Assembly (NCBI GenBank): GCA_963677755.1
Contig: OY782506.1
Location: 620,001 to 684,000 of the forward strand
DNA from: JAIOSF01 sp963677755
Lineage (GTDB): Bacteria; Campylobacterota; Campylobacteria; Campylobacterales; Arcobacteraceae
DNA length: 64,000 bases
Reading direction: 5' to 3'
The notes under the pieces were generated by a model. It saw nothing but the letters and a program-made list of their open reading frames with translations, was not told the origin of the DNA and made no database searches. The translations under genes and the position numbers were made by a program. Below are positions 52,531-61,789 of the stretch, in pieces (the first letter of the stretch is position 1; each line of letters starts with the position of its first letter).

Positions 52531-53699
52531 TCATATTTCCTATCAGTTAAAAGTTTCATAAAAGCTACTAAGGCTTGAACTTTTCTTTCAGATAGTGGTT
52601 TTCCTACAGTTAAGAGTTCCATATCATCTTTGGCAACTTTTACTTCTGGTTCATCCCAAGGTTTTTTTGTTTCTGGATTGATTGTATTGTTTTTATTTGT
52701 ATATTTATCATAAAATTTTACAACAGTTGCTAAGTCTTGAAAAACTCCATTGTGCATATAAGGGGCAGTGATAGCTATATTTCTAAGTGTTGGTACTTTG
52801 ATTTTTCCATCATATTGTTTTGCATGTGGTAAGTTTTTTACATCTGGATTTTGTAAGAGACCGTGGTCTACGAAAGTATTTGGGTCCACTACATTTTTTT
52901 CCATCAAAGCTTTGTTTTGAGGTACACCTATATTGTGATATTGGTAGTTTGAAAAAGTCTCTTTAGGGGCATCTTCAGTTTTTAGCATATGACACGAAGC
53001 ACAATTTGTATTATTGTTACTAAAAAATAGTGTTCTTCCTAAATCTTCAAGAACAGTTAAGTCATATTCACCTTTTAAAAACCTATCATATTTACTATCA
53101 AAAGGGGCAAACTGTTCTGTTGTTTCAAAATTTGCAATAGCTTGTGCCATCATTGAGTAGGCTTTTTTACTATCTTTAAAAATATCTTCTCCATAAATAT
53201 TTTTGAACTCTTTGTTGTATGTTGGACTTTTTTGAAGTCTTTTTACTAAATACTCTTGTGAGGGCATTCCCATCTCAACTGGATTCATAGGAGGACCACC
53301 TGCTTGTCCTTGAAGAGTATGTTCCCTTCCATCATAAAACTGACCACCGATATATTGTTTTTTCTTTTTATCATAGTGGAATTTAGGGCTAAACATAGCA
53401 TAACTAGCTGTTGGAGTATTTCTATCTCCGATACTTTTCCCATCGTCTCCTAAGCTTCCTGCACCCTGTACACCATTGTCCCTATTATCTACAAAACCAT
53501 GTTGTGGATTATGACAGGTTGAGCATGATTGGGTTTGATGTTTTGAAAGAATAGGGTCAAAAAAAAGTTTTTCCCCTAAAGCTATCTCTTGTTTTGCTTT
53601 TTCTTTTGCTGTTTTTGTATCTATTTGATTTGAGCCACAACCTACAAAAAGTGCTAGTGTTGTAGCAACTGATAAAGTGATTTTAAATTGTTTTTTCAT
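52512..53699 (-). CDS. MauG/cytochrome c peroxidase-like di-haem lipoprotein
   Basis: A 395-residue exported protein with a lipobox LALFVGCGS (Cys21). Two haem motifs: CSTCHNPQ near residue 59 and CASCHML near 233. Conserved GGQFYDGREHTLQGQAGGP and APYMHNGVF match the cytochrome c peroxidase/MauG family. It differs from the soluble CcpA at 46452 by being lipid-anchored and by a longer first domain. It is the last gene of the iron-type operon; the start overlaps the upstream hydroxylase gene by 17 bp. Confidence 0.85.
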   Translation of the reverse strand: MKKQFKITLSVATTLALFVGCGSNQIDTKTAKEKAKQEIALGEKLFFDPILSKHQTQSCSTCHNPQHGFVDNRDNGVQGAGSLGDDGKSIGDRNTPTASYAMFSPKFHYDKKKKQYIGGQFYDGREHTLQGQAGGPPMNPVEMGMPSQEYLVKRLQKSPTYNKEFKNIYGEDIFKDSKKAYSMMAQAIANFETTEQFAPFDSKYDRFLKGEYDLTVLEDLGRTLFFSNNNTNCASCHMLKTEDAPKETFSNYQYHNIGVPQNKALMEKNVVDPNTFVDHGLLQNPDVKNLPHAKQYDGKIKVPTLRNIAITAPYMHNGVFQDLATVVKFYDKYTNKNNTINPETKKPWDEPEVKVAKDDMELLTVGKPLSERKVQALVAFMKLLTDRKYEHLIKE

Positions 53700-54600
53700 A
53701 TTTTTTTCCTAATTTTATAAATGGTGTAAAGAGAAGATTTGATATTGTTTGAAAATCTTTTATCTCTACTCCAAATTTTATTTTTTCATTGTTTTTTATA
53801 TTTTTTGAGAGTTGTAAAGTTCCAAAAATTTTATCCCAGATTGCTAGATATCCACCATAGTTTTTGTTGTAGTATTTGGTACTATGATGAACTTGATGTG
53901 CAAATGGTGAGATAAAGATATTTTCTACTATTTTTGGGTATGAAAGTTTGATATGTGAATGTCTTAAGTTTGAGCCCATTAAAGAGAAAAAGAATAATAT
54001 TACATTCACACCAACTATTTCAACAACACCAATCATAGCACCAAAAAAGTATATAAATACACCACTAACAACTCCAATACTTAAAGAATATCTTAATGCA
54101 AACAGAATGTTTTCAATAGGATGTATTCTGTAAAAGGTAAGTGGATTTAGTACTTTTGCACTATGATGTACTTTGTGAAACTCCCAAAGAAATGGAATAG
54201 TATGCAAAAATCTATGTATCCAATATCTTGTAAAATCACTTACTACAAAAAGTGTCAGAGTAAATAGTATCATCACTTCACTATAAGAAAAATATGTGAT
54301 TTTAACAAACCCATAATTTTCAAGTAAAAGTTTATAAGTAAAGAGTGTTATTTCTTTTGCACTTATAATTATTGGTAATATCAAAAGTGTTTTGATAAAA
54401 AATGAAACTATGAAATATTTATAGTCCAATAGAGCACTTTTATGAAACCAAAGTTTAGAGTTTAAGTTTATCCGTCTCTCTTTTTTGTGTAGTTGAAGAT
54501 ATACAGCTGCTATAAAAATTGATGAGAGTATATAAACCCAATAGATTCTTTTATTTGGGCTAAAAAGTGCGATAAAAGAATCAACTAAACTAGTTTCCAT
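53683..54600 (-). CDS. sterol desaturase / fatty acid hydroxylase family protein
   Basis: A 305-residue membrane protein with about five helices and the eight-His di-iron pattern: HRFLH, EFHKVHHSAK, NLRHSH and FAHQVHHSTKYYNKNYG. These enzymes hydroxylate or desaturate lipid chains using O2. The substrate is unknown. It lies 3 bp after the second imelysin gene, an unexpected partner for iron-uptake proteins; it would need Fe and O2. Confidence 0.88.
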   Translation of the reverse strand: METSLVDSFIALFSPNKRIYWVYILSSIFIAAVYLQLHKKERRINLNSKLWFHKSALLDYKYFIVSFFIKTLLILPIIISAKEITLFTYKLLLENYGFVKITYFSYSEVMILFTLTLFVVSDFTRYWIHRFLHTIPFLWEFHKVHHSAKVLNPLTFYRIHPIENILFALRYSLSIGVVSGVFIYFFGAMIGVVEIVGVNVILFFFSLMGSNLRHSHIKLSYPKIVENIFISPFAHQVHHSTKYYNKNYGGYLAIWDKIFGTLQLSKNIKNNEKIKFGVEIKDFQTISNLLFTPFIKLGKKYEKTI

Positions 54601-54603
54601 AAA

Positions 54604-55563
54604 TCAATCTCCGTCCGCATCCAAGATTTTTGCAGTTACTTTTAACTCATCAATAAGTGAAATATAATAAGCAATATGGAGTTTTTTGAGGTTTTCATAC
54701 AACTCTTTTGTATTTGTTAAATCATCATTTGTTATATTGCCTACATTTTTTAAAGCATTGTTTAAATATCGTGTTGTTTCATTTAACACTTTGGTTGCAC
54801 CATAAGATTGTAAAGTATCTCCAAAGTTTTTAAAGTTTTGTTCATCTAAAATAGTTTTGTGTGTGTGAAGGATTGAGTGTATTGCTAAGACACTATTTTT
54901 ACTAATACTATATTCAGCTCTTGAATTATCAGGTTTATCTTCATATTTTTTTGTAAAACCAGCAGTATCTCCAACTCTCCACTCTGTAAGTTTATAAGAG
55001 TTTTCACTTAAAGAATTTAAGATAATAGCATTTGCAGCAAGTTCATCTTTTAAAAATTTCTCTTTTTGTTCTAAATAACCATTATAAATATCACGCAGAT
55101 TAGTTTCCATAGTTTGTAGTATGATAAGTATAATATCTTTAATTCTTTGATTGTGAAGATTTTTTGTAAATAAGATATATTCTAAAGCATTAATAGTTTT
55201 ATGTGAGTTTTTATATAAACTTATTTTTAAATCTTCATCACTAGCTATAATCAAATCAAGTTGCTTTTTTATATCTTCATTTCCTTGATGAAAAGTATCA
55301 ATATATCTTGGAGTATCAAGATAATTGTCATCTAAATCTCCTAAAATATAAAAAGCTTCAACACTTTTCCAACTCTTTACAATATTTTTAAAATCATCAT
55401 CAACCATATCAAACTTATTTTCTTTGATATGTTTTTGTAAAGTTGTAATATCTTCTATACTTTGTTTGCTATTTTTTAAAATAACATTGTCATACAAAGA
55501 GGTTAAGTTCTCATTTGCAAATAATGTATTTATTAAAAATACAACTCCTAATATCCATCTCAT
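54604..55563 (-). CDS. imelysin-like periplasmic protein (second copy)
   Basis: A 319-residue exported protein (signal peptide about 1-16). It has imelysin features: WKSVEAFYILGDLDDNYLDT, the region TINALEYILFTKN in place of the GxHxxE-type motif, and WRVGDTAGFTKKYEDKPDN. Imelysins are iron-responsive envelope proteins of unclear biochemical role. This copy appears shorter and more divergent than the IrpA-like lipoprotein two genes upstream, with which it may act as a pair. Confidence 0.78.
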   Translation of the reverse strand: MRWILGVVFLINTLFANENLTSLYDNVILKNSKQSIEDITTLQKHIKENKFDMVDDDFKNIVKSWKSVEAFYILGDLDDNYLDTPRYIDTFHQGNEDIKKQLDLIIASDEDLKISLYKNSHKTINALEYILFTKNLHNQRIKDIILIILQTMETNLRDIYNGYLEQKEKFLKDELAANAIILNSLSENSYKLTEWRVGDTAGFTKKYEDKPDNSRAEYSISKNSVLAIHSILHTHKTILDEQNFKNFGDTLQSYGATKVLNETTRYLNNALKNVGNITNDDLTNTKELYENLKKLHIAYYISLIDELKVTAKILDADGD

Positions 55564-56976
55564 CTATAATTCCTTTATATAGTTTATAATTTTATTTCGT
55601 TGCTCTTTAGATAAACTCATAAACTCTTTTTTTATCTTTAAAGCTTCTCCTCCATGCCATAAAATAGCTTCTTCAATAGTTTTTGCTCGACCATCATGTA
55701 AAAGTTCAGGCTCTTTTTGTAAAGTTAATTTATGTTTGCCTATTCCCCAAAGAGGAGCTGTTCTCCACTCTTGTGCTGTTGCTTTAAATTCAACTCTTCC
55801 ATCACTTAAACCCTCACCCATATCGTGTAGTAACATATCTGTAAATGGTTTGATTTTATAACCACTTGTAAGACTAAAGGAAGGTATGTGACACTTTGTA
55901 CACCCGACTTGTGCAAATAGTTTCTCCCCTTCCATTTGAGTTACGGTTGATTTTGGAATTTTTAAGTTCTTTAGATAAAAAGCAATAGCTTCAAGTCTAT
56001 GCATTGGTAAATCAAAAGGTGAATTGGCTCGTAAAGTATCTCCTTTTGGAGCTTTAAGACAATTTTCTTGCATATCTGTACAGTTTTCATTTGAAAATAG
56101 GGGAGTTGTTAAACTCATATCATTATGTGCTGCTGCTGCACTTTGATGAAGCACGGAAGGTGCTGAGGCTTTATATGTATATCTTCCAACTTTAAAAGTT
56201 TTATCTTTTGGACTATATACAATATTTGCTTTTCCAGATATTCCATCTTTATTTTTATCATCTATATCTTCATTTTCTAATATTTGTTTATCAGTTATTT
56301 GTTCTAATAATCCAAGTCCTAAAAGAGCAGGGGCAAGTCTAGAGGATAAAGATACATTTTTATCTAATTTTCCATAGTTTAAATTTGTAAGCTGATTGTC
56401 AACTCCATGAAGTGGTTGTTTTAAAGTCACTTTCTCTCCATCTGGGTAAGTCACTTGAATATCTTTATATGCTACTAATGGTTTAGCTTCAAAAGGGACA
56501 TTAAGTGAACCATTGATACTTATTTGTGAACCATAAGTTTTTTCACTTACAAAGCCGTTGTATTTAAGCATATCTTGATGTTGTTTTGAACCATTTGAGG
56601 GAATTGAAACTCTTAGAATATAAGACCTTGATATTGAGCCATTTTCATTATATATTGAACCTTTACCATTTTTTGGATGGCAGCTAATACAGGTATTTGC
56701 ATTAAAAAGTGGTCCTAAACCATCTCGTGCAGTTGTAGCACTTGGTGCTTCTACCCAAGGGATTCTATAAAAACTTTTACCTTCGATGAACTTATCTATT
56801 TGTTCATTATTAAGACCCATAATTTGTTGTGAGAAAATATGTTTTGAATTGTTTTTTGTAGTATATACTTTATCAAGTTTTTCTTGTGTAGTTTCATTTG
56901 ATAAAAGTGCAGTGGCAAAAACCACTGTACTTAAATATAGAAAACTATAACTTAGTTTCTTCTGCATCTGTAACAT
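55564..56976 (-). CDS. DUF1111 di-haem protein (thiol oxidoreductase-like)
   Basis: A 470-residue exported c-type cytochrome. After a signal peptide it has CISCHPKNGKG (near residue 97) and CTKCHIPSF (near 355), two CxxCH haem sites, with GLGPLFNANTC and the C-terminal LHDGRAKTIEEAILWHGGEA typical of DUF1111 proteins, which are distantly MauG-like. It is the standard partner of imelysins in iron-regulated operons. The start overlaps the upstream irpA-like gene by 32 bp. Confidence 0.85.
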   Translation of the reverse strand: MLQMQKKLSYSFLYLSTVVFATALLSNETTQEKLDKVYTTKNNSKHIFSQQIMGLNNEQIDKFIEGKSFYRIPWVEAPSATTARDGLGPLFNANTCISCHPKNGKGSIYNENGSISRSYILRVSIPSNGSKQHQDMLKYNGFVSEKTYGSQISINGSLNVPFEAKPLVAYKDIQVTYPDGEKVTLKQPLHGVDNQLTNLNYGKLDKNVSLSSRLAPALLGLGLLEQITDKQILENEDIDDKNKDGISGKANIVYSPKDKTFKVGRYTYKASAPSVLHQSAAAAHNDMSLTTPLFSNENCTDMQENCLKAPKGDTLRANSPFDLPMHRLEAIAFYLKNLKIPKSTVTQMEGEKLFAQVGCTKCHIPSFSLTSGYKIKPFTDMLLHDMGEGLSDGRVEFKATAQEWRTAPLWGIGKHKLTLQKEPELLHDGRAKTIEEAILWHGGEALKIKKEFMSLSKEQRNKIINYIKEL

Positions 56977-58276
56977 CTTCTACTGATAGTTTTATACCAT
57001 TTGCACTAGCAACTTCTACCATCTTATCACCTAATTTTCGTAACTCATTTTTAAGTTTTACGATTACTTTAGTTTGTGGATCTGTTGGGTGGATTTGGTA
57101 ATCAAAATGTCTACTTGTTTGAGCTATTGCATTGATTGATTCAATTTTTGTCTCAATTTGTCCAATAAGTTTTAAAATTTCCATTTTTACTTCAGGACTT
57201 AGAGCATCAATAGGAGCTTTTCCATAATCTACACCTTTGTATGTTCCCATAAGAAGGTTTTTGAAACCTTGATAATTTGTAGCTATATCTCTATGTGTAT
57301 TATCACTAAAACAACTATGCTCATCCTCTTCACTAGGAGTTAATACTGCAACTGCAATTCTCTCATTTGCAAGTTCTGATTTGATAAATACACCTAATCC
57401 TGCAAAAATTTGTTTTAATGCTTCATTTGAATCAATATTTTTACTACTATCACTATTTAGACCTAAAATTGCTGCTCTATAGTTTGTCATATCACCAGCT
57501 TTCCAAGCATTTGAAATAATAGTTAAATCATCAACAATTTTTTGAGCACTAGCTTGTAAATATGCTAGTCTTCTTGGTGCATTTTTATCTGCAGTAAAAT
57601 CACTAAGAGGTCTTTGACCTGCTGTTAAAGCTCCTTTTGTAACTGAATCTTTTACAAAGTTACTATAATCTTGATCTTGTCCCCAAAGTAAAAACTCAAC
57701 TGCATGGTATCCTGTAGCAACATTTGCTTCTCCACCATTTTCATTAAGTGCTGTGATTGCATCAACTGTGATATTTGTAACATCTACACTTGAACTTTCT
57801 TCTCCACCTGGGTTGAATTTTCCTTTTGTATCTATGATATTTCCTGATGTTTTAGCGCCTTTTGCATCAATAGTATAATCAATCATATTTTCATCTAACG
57901 GCCAAGCATTAATTTGACCCTCTAAAGCACCATAAGTATCTGCAACCCAACCTTCTTCTGCGTCAATAGGACCATTTGAAAGTCTAAATGCTTCAGTTAA
58001 TCCATAAGATTCTCTTGATATAAGCCAAGCAGCTTTTGCATTAGCTAAAGTATTTTCAGTAGGATTTTTGGCAAAAGCACCTACAGCATTTTGTAATAGT
58101 TTTGCATCATTGAGTGCATCTTTGTAGTTATCATTTGCAATATTTGCATAAGTTTCTAAAAGAGATGGTTCATTGTGTACTTTTGCTGTTGATGGATTGT
58201 TTGCTGTACAACCACTTAATGCTAAAATTGCAGCAAGACTTAATCCTGAAATCATTGTTTTTGTAGTTTTTATCAT
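56945..58276 (-). CDS. irpA: imelysin family lipoprotein, IrpA-like
   Basis: A 443-residue exported protein with lipobox LALSGCTAN (Cys23). Two imelysin repeats: GWVADTYGALEGQINAWPLD and the GYHAVEFLLWGQD motif (GxHAxEFLLWG, the imelysin signature, near residue 208), then a second half with FSDNTHRDIATNYQGFKNLL. It resembles cyanobacterial IrpA and related iron-regulated proteins. AAATAAGGAAATTTTTAA precedes ATG. First large gene behind the Fur-like boxes. Confidence 0.88.
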   Translation of the reverse strand: MIKTTKTMISGLSLAAILALSGCTANNPSTAKVHNEPSLLETYANIANDNYKDALNDAKLLQNAVGAFAKNPTENTLANAKAAWLISRESYGLTEAFRLSNGPIDAEEGWVADTYGALEGQINAWPLDENMIDYTIDAKGAKTSGNIIDTKGKFNPGGEESSSVDVTNITVDAITALNENGGEANVATGYHAVEFLLWGQDQDYSNFVKDSVTKGALTAGQRPLSDFTADKNAPRRLAYLQASAQKIVDDLTIISNAWKAGDMTNYRAAILGLNSDSSKNIDSNEALKQIFAGLGVFIKSELANERIAVAVLTPSEEDEHSCFSDNTHRDIATNYQGFKNLLMGTYKGVDYGKAPIDALSPEVKMEILKLIGQIETKIESINAIAQTSRHFDYQIHPTDPQTKVIVKLKNELRKLGDKMVEVASANGIKLSVEDVTDAEETKL

Positions 58277-58403
58277 TTAAAAATTTCCTTATTTATGTTA
58301 TAATTCAATTCAATATTTTATTGAACACCATTTAGTTAAAGATGTATAGTTTGACCGCTTTCATCTTTAACTTTATTTTTGTTGTACTTTAAAGACCCTC
58401 CCT

Positions 58404-58496
58404 TTATGCTTTTAAATTTTGTTTATATCTACCGTAAGTGCCATTTATTTTTGTATTCTTTTTTATAAAATTAACGAAACGCTGTAATAAGTTCAT
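58404..58496 (-). CDS. 30-residue ORF with strong ribosome site
   Basis: Encodes MNLLQRFVNFIKKNTKINGT plus ten residues ending in NLKA. AAAGGAGATAATAGTG precedes the ATG, a better ribosome site than that of most genes here; a GTG one codon earlier is also possible. It lies between the Fur-like boxes and irpA. It is basic, with an amphipathic N-terminal helix. It could be a leader peptide, a small Fur-regulated protein, or chance. Too short for family assignment. Confidence 0.4.
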   Translation of the reverse strand: MNLLQRFVNFIKKNTKINGTYGRYKQNLKA

Positions 58497-58544
58497 CACT
58501 ATTATCTCCTTTACAATAGAATAAATAATTGAGTATTATTATAT

Positions 58545-58559
58545 TAATATTCATTATCA
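58545..58559. promoter_or_regulatory. Fur-like box 1
   Basis: TAATATTCATTATCA matches TGATAATNATTATCA at all but two of the 14 defined positions. It lies upstream of the small ORF and the imelysin operon. Confidence 0.55.
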
Positions 58560-58601
58560 ATATAGAATAATATTATAATCTATCTTAATTATATCTTATA
58601 A

Positions 58602-58616
58602 TGATAGTTGTTATCA
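58602..58616. promoter_or_regulatory. Fur-like box 2
   Basis: TGATAGTTGTTATCA matches the 7-1-7 Fur consensus except at two inner positions, and is extended by further symmetric bases (ATAA / CTATTAT). It sits midway between the divergent imelysin operon and the CDF exporter gene, so it may control both. Confidence 0.6.
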
Positions 58617-58735
58617 CTATTATAAAAAGAAATTTTTTATAGCAACTTTAAGTAAAAAATAAATATTATAAACCAAAGTGCAAATAGGGATTGATTGTTG
58701 CATATAAAGAGTTATAAAATCTATGAGGAGAGAGT

Positions 58736-59671
58736 ATGAATCATTGTAGTTTTGGTTTAAATGACCATAAACCATTTTTAAAAGAGGAAACACATCACTG
58801 TCATGAGCATGAACATGAATCACATACTCATGATCATCGAGGAGCAGATAAAAAAGTTCTCAAAATAGCACTTGTGATAACATTTATAACAATGTTAGCA
58901 GAGTTTTTTTATGGATTTTTATCTCATTCTCTTGCCCTTATATCAGATGCAATTCATATGTTTACCCACTCTTTTGCACTTATTATCTCACTAGTAGCAA
59001 TCATAATAGCTAGTAAAGAAGCACCGATTAGTAAAACTTTTGGGTACTATAGAGCAGAAGTATTAGCCGCTTTTATTAATGGAATCACTATAATACTTTC
59101 TATTTTATGGATAGTGTATGAAGCAGTAGATAGATTTTTAAATCCACAAATTATAGATATAAAAACAGCTATGATAGTAGCTGTCATAGGACTTGTTGTT
59201 AATATTGTTACAGGTGTTATTTTAATGCAGGGAGACAAAAATAATATTAATTTAAAATCTGCATTTATACATATGTTGAGTGATGCCTTATCTTCTGTTG
59301 CTATTATTATTGGATATATTGTGATTGCTTTTACAAATTGGTATTTTATAGATATTATATTGGCAGTTTTAGTTGCTTTTGTTATTGGAAAATGGGCAGT
59401 TGATGTTTTGAAAAATTCTATTAATACCTTAATGGAGAGTTCTCCTGTAAATTTAGAAGAGGTACAAAAGTTTATTGAACAATATGAAGAGGTAATTGAG
59501 TTACATGATGTACATATTTGGGAGATAACACAAGATATGTATAACATGACAGCTCATGTAAAGATAGACAAAACTTCACTAGAAAATTATGAACAACTTT
59601 TACAACAGATAAATTCAAAGTTAAAAGAAAAATTTAAAATTGTACATACTACCTTTCAGTTTGAATGGTAG
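58736..59671 (+). CDS. cation diffusion facilitator metal exporter
   Basis: A 311-residue inner-membrane exporter of the CDF (ZitB/CzcD/FieF) family. A His-rich N-terminal tail (HHCHEHEHESHTHDH, 22-36) precedes six helices. Transport-site motifs: LISDAIHMFTHSF (helix II, D and H) and FIHMLSDALSS (helix V, H and D), with HxxxD typical of Zn2+-type CDFs. The C-terminal cytoplasmic domain has ELHDVHIWEITQDMY. GAGGAGAGAGT precedes ATG. The shared Fur-like box and neighbouring iron genes leave Fe2+ possible. Confidence 0.9.
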   Translation: MNHCSFGLNDHKPFLKEETHHCHEHEHESHTHDHRGADKKVLKIALVITFITMLAEFFYGFLSHSLALISDAIHMFTHSFALIISLVAIIIASKEAPISKTFGYYRAEVLAAFINGITIILSILWIVYEAVDRFLNPQIIDIKTAMIVAVIGLVVNIVTGVILMQGDKNNINLKSAFIHMLSDALSSVAIIIGYIVIAFTNWYFIDIILAVLVAFVIGKWAVDVLKNSINTLMESSPVNLEEVQKFIEQYEEVIELHDVHIWEITQDMYNMTAHVKIDKTSLENYEQLLQQINSKLKEKFKIVHTTFQFEW

Positions 59672-59674
59672 TAT

Positions 59675-61780
59675 TTATCTATTTACCCGTATCCCTTTCA
59701 TAGAATTTGCTAAAAGTCCTATGGTTGTACCATTGTGCAATACAGCAGTTGTAAGTGGTTTAAAAAGTCCAATAGTCGCACCAACTAAGATAACACTATT
59801 GATACCTACGGTTGCATTGAAGTTACTATTTATAAGTTTCATTGTTTTTACAGATAACTCTTTTACTTCAACTATAGCTTCAATATCATCTTTTAATAAA
59901 CCTATATCAGCTGTAGCTTTAGCTATATCTGCACCTTTACTCATACTAATACCCACATCAGCACTCATCAATGCAGCCGCATCATTGATACCATCTCCAA
60001 CAAAAACTACTTTTGCACCAGAGTTTTTGAGCTCTTTTATGATTTGCGCTTTTTGTGTAGGTTCCATAGAAGCATACACTTTATCAATACCCAACTCATC
60101 AGCTAATTGTTGTGCTTTTGATTGAATATCACCTGTGAGCATAACTGTTTGTTTTACCCCTAGTTTTTTGAGTTTTTCAATCATATCTTTTGCATTTTCA
60201 CGCACTTTATCTCTCATACCGATAGTTCCGAGTAATTTATCATCATAACCAACATAAAGGATAGTTTTACCATCTAAAAGACATTTTTCAATATCTTTTT
60301 CATGTTGTGAAAAATCTATTTTTTCATCCTCTTCTAAAAAGTGCCTACTTCCTATTACTACCTCTTTATGATTTACTATAGTTTTTACACCATGAGCTAC
60401 TATAAATTCAACCTCTTCATGATGCATATGTACAAATCCTTTGCTTTTTGCAGCTGTAACAATCGCTTGTGCTACAGGATGAAAATAATGCTCTTCAGCA
60501 CTAGCAGTGAGATTTAAAATATCCTCTTGGCTCCAATCTTTATGAAAAGATTTTATTGTTTCAACTTCTAGTTCACCATGGGTTAGGGTTCCTGTTTTGT
60601 CAAAAACAAAGGTATCGGCATCATTTAAGGCTTCTATTGATTTTGCACCTTTTATCATAATACCATCTTTTCCAGCTTGGGCAATAGATGTTTTAAAAGC
60701 AACTGGAGTTGCTAGTTTTAAAGCACATGAATAATCAGCTTGTAGTACAGAAGCCACAGTTTCAAAGTCCCTACTTAAAAGATATGAAACTCCCGCAAGT
60801 CCTAATGTAACAGGAACTAGTTTGTCTGCTAGTTTTGTAGCTTTTAAACCTATGGATGACTTTTCATTTAGTGAAGTGGTTATATAGTTTTTAATTCTTG
60901 CTGTTGCTGTTTCTTCTCCAACTTGTTCTGCCCATATTTTGATACGACCATCTTCAAGTACAGTTCCAGAGATAACTCTATCACCTCTTTCTCTTTTTAC
61001 AGGTTCGCTCTCTCCTGTCATTGAGACTTGATTTACTGAAGCTGTTCCACTTATGATATGTCCATCTATTGGAATTGTATCACCTGTTCCAACTACGACA
61101 ATATCACCTATTTTTAAATCCTTTGTTTCTACAACTACAAGTTTTTTTGTTTCACCTTCAGTGATCTCACACCATGTTTTTTCTACATTTGGTTTAGCTA
61201 ACTCTTTAATAAGGTCATCACTTTTATGAACTGTAGTTTCCTCTATATATTCACCAAGTTCAAGCATCGCATTTGTACCATTGGCTGCAAGATAATCTTT
61301 TCTTGCTAAACTTACTGCAACTGCTGTTGCTTCAAGCACTCTTGAGGTAAGCCCCTCTTGAAACAACTCTTTTGTTCCCTCTACTAAAAGTGGAGCTGTT
61401 GCGTAAGTAGTAAGTGCAAGTTTTGCTGTATCATTTGAGATAAAAGGTTCTGCAATAAGTGCGCCTGTAGCTTTATAAACCCCTTTTTTTGAAGGTTTTG
61501 CTTCCCCTATACAAGTGATATTGTTACTTAAAAAAGTATCACACACTTGCAGTTTTGTTATATCAAGTGTTTTAAGCTTTTTTTCTATTGTATCAAGTTT
61601 AATATTTTCAAATGCAAATACAATTGATTTTGCTTTTTGATTTATCCTTACTTCATTGATCCCTTTTAGGGCTAGTAGCTCATTTTTTAAGTGAGTGATA
61701 TTTATCTCTTCTTTTAAAATATCACAAAAATATCTAGCTCTTTTTGAGGTACTATGAAGTAGTTTAGTTTGAATCTCCAT
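59675..61780 (-). CDS. P1B-type metal ATPase with SCA motif, possible FezB-like
   Basis: A 701-residue P-type ATPase. The N-terminus has a basic RARYFCD motif (about 14-20) and a degenerate HMA-like fold instead of a CxxC metal domain. Then: TGES (255-258), DYSCALKLATP (349-359) where most P1B pumps have CPC, the phosphorylation site DKTGTLT (394-400), a GDGINDAAAL hinge, and a C-terminal helix pair with HNGTTIGLLANSMKG. The missing CPC and the R-rich start recall the P1B-6 group, whose members include FezB of ferrosomes. Minus-strand cluster of small membrane and ferritin-like proteins upstream. Confidence 0.85.
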   Translation of the reverse strand: MEIQTKLLHSTSKRARYFCDILKEEINITHLKNELLALKGINEVRINQKAKSIVFAFENIKLDTIEKKLKTLDITKLQVCDTFLSNNITCIGEAKPSKKGVYKATGALIAEPFISNDTAKLALTTYATAPLLVEGTKELFQEGLTSRVLEATAVAVSLARKDYLAANGTNAMLELGEYIEETTVHKSDDLIKELAKPNVEKTWCEITEGETKKLVVVETKDLKIGDIVVVGTGDTIPIDGHIISGTASVNQVSMTGESEPVKRERGDRVISGTVLEDGRIKIWAEQVGEETATARIKNYITTSLNEKSSIGLKATKLADKLVPVTLGLAGVSYLLSRDFETVASVLQADYSCALKLATPVAFKTSIAQAGKDGIMIKGAKSIEALNDADTFVFDKTGTLTHGELEVETIKSFHKDWSQEDILNLTASAEEHYFHPVAQAIVTAAKSKGFVHMHHEEVEFIVAHGVKTIVNHKEVVIGSRHFLEEDEKIDFSQHEKDIEKCLLDGKTILYVGYDDKLLGTIGMRDKVRENAKDMIEKLKKLGVKQTVMLTGDIQSKAQQLADELGIDKVYASMEPTQKAQIIKELKNSGAKVVFVGDGINDAAALMSADVGISMSKGADIAKATADIGLLKDDIEAIVEVKELSVKTMKLINSNFNATVGINSVILVGATIGLFKPLTTAVLHNGTTIGLLANSMKGIRVNR

Positions 61781-61789
61781 TTATAAACT

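Larger units (their letters stand above)
58277..58735. other. 459-bp divergent regulatory region
   Basis: Contains two Fur-like boxes (58545-58559 and 58602-58616), the 30-codon ORF (58404-58496) and several AT-rich -10-like words. The part from 58277 to 58400 shows no other gene except a 10-codon frame I do not support. Confidence 0.5.

Noticed and set aside
58340..58372. Second micro-ORF upstream of irpA
   Set aside because: About ten codons, poor ribosome spacing, no conservation evidence available.
59047..59547. Minus-strand open frame of 166 codons inside the CDF gene
   Set aside because: It overlaps a well-supported exporter completely, has no family features and no ribosome site.
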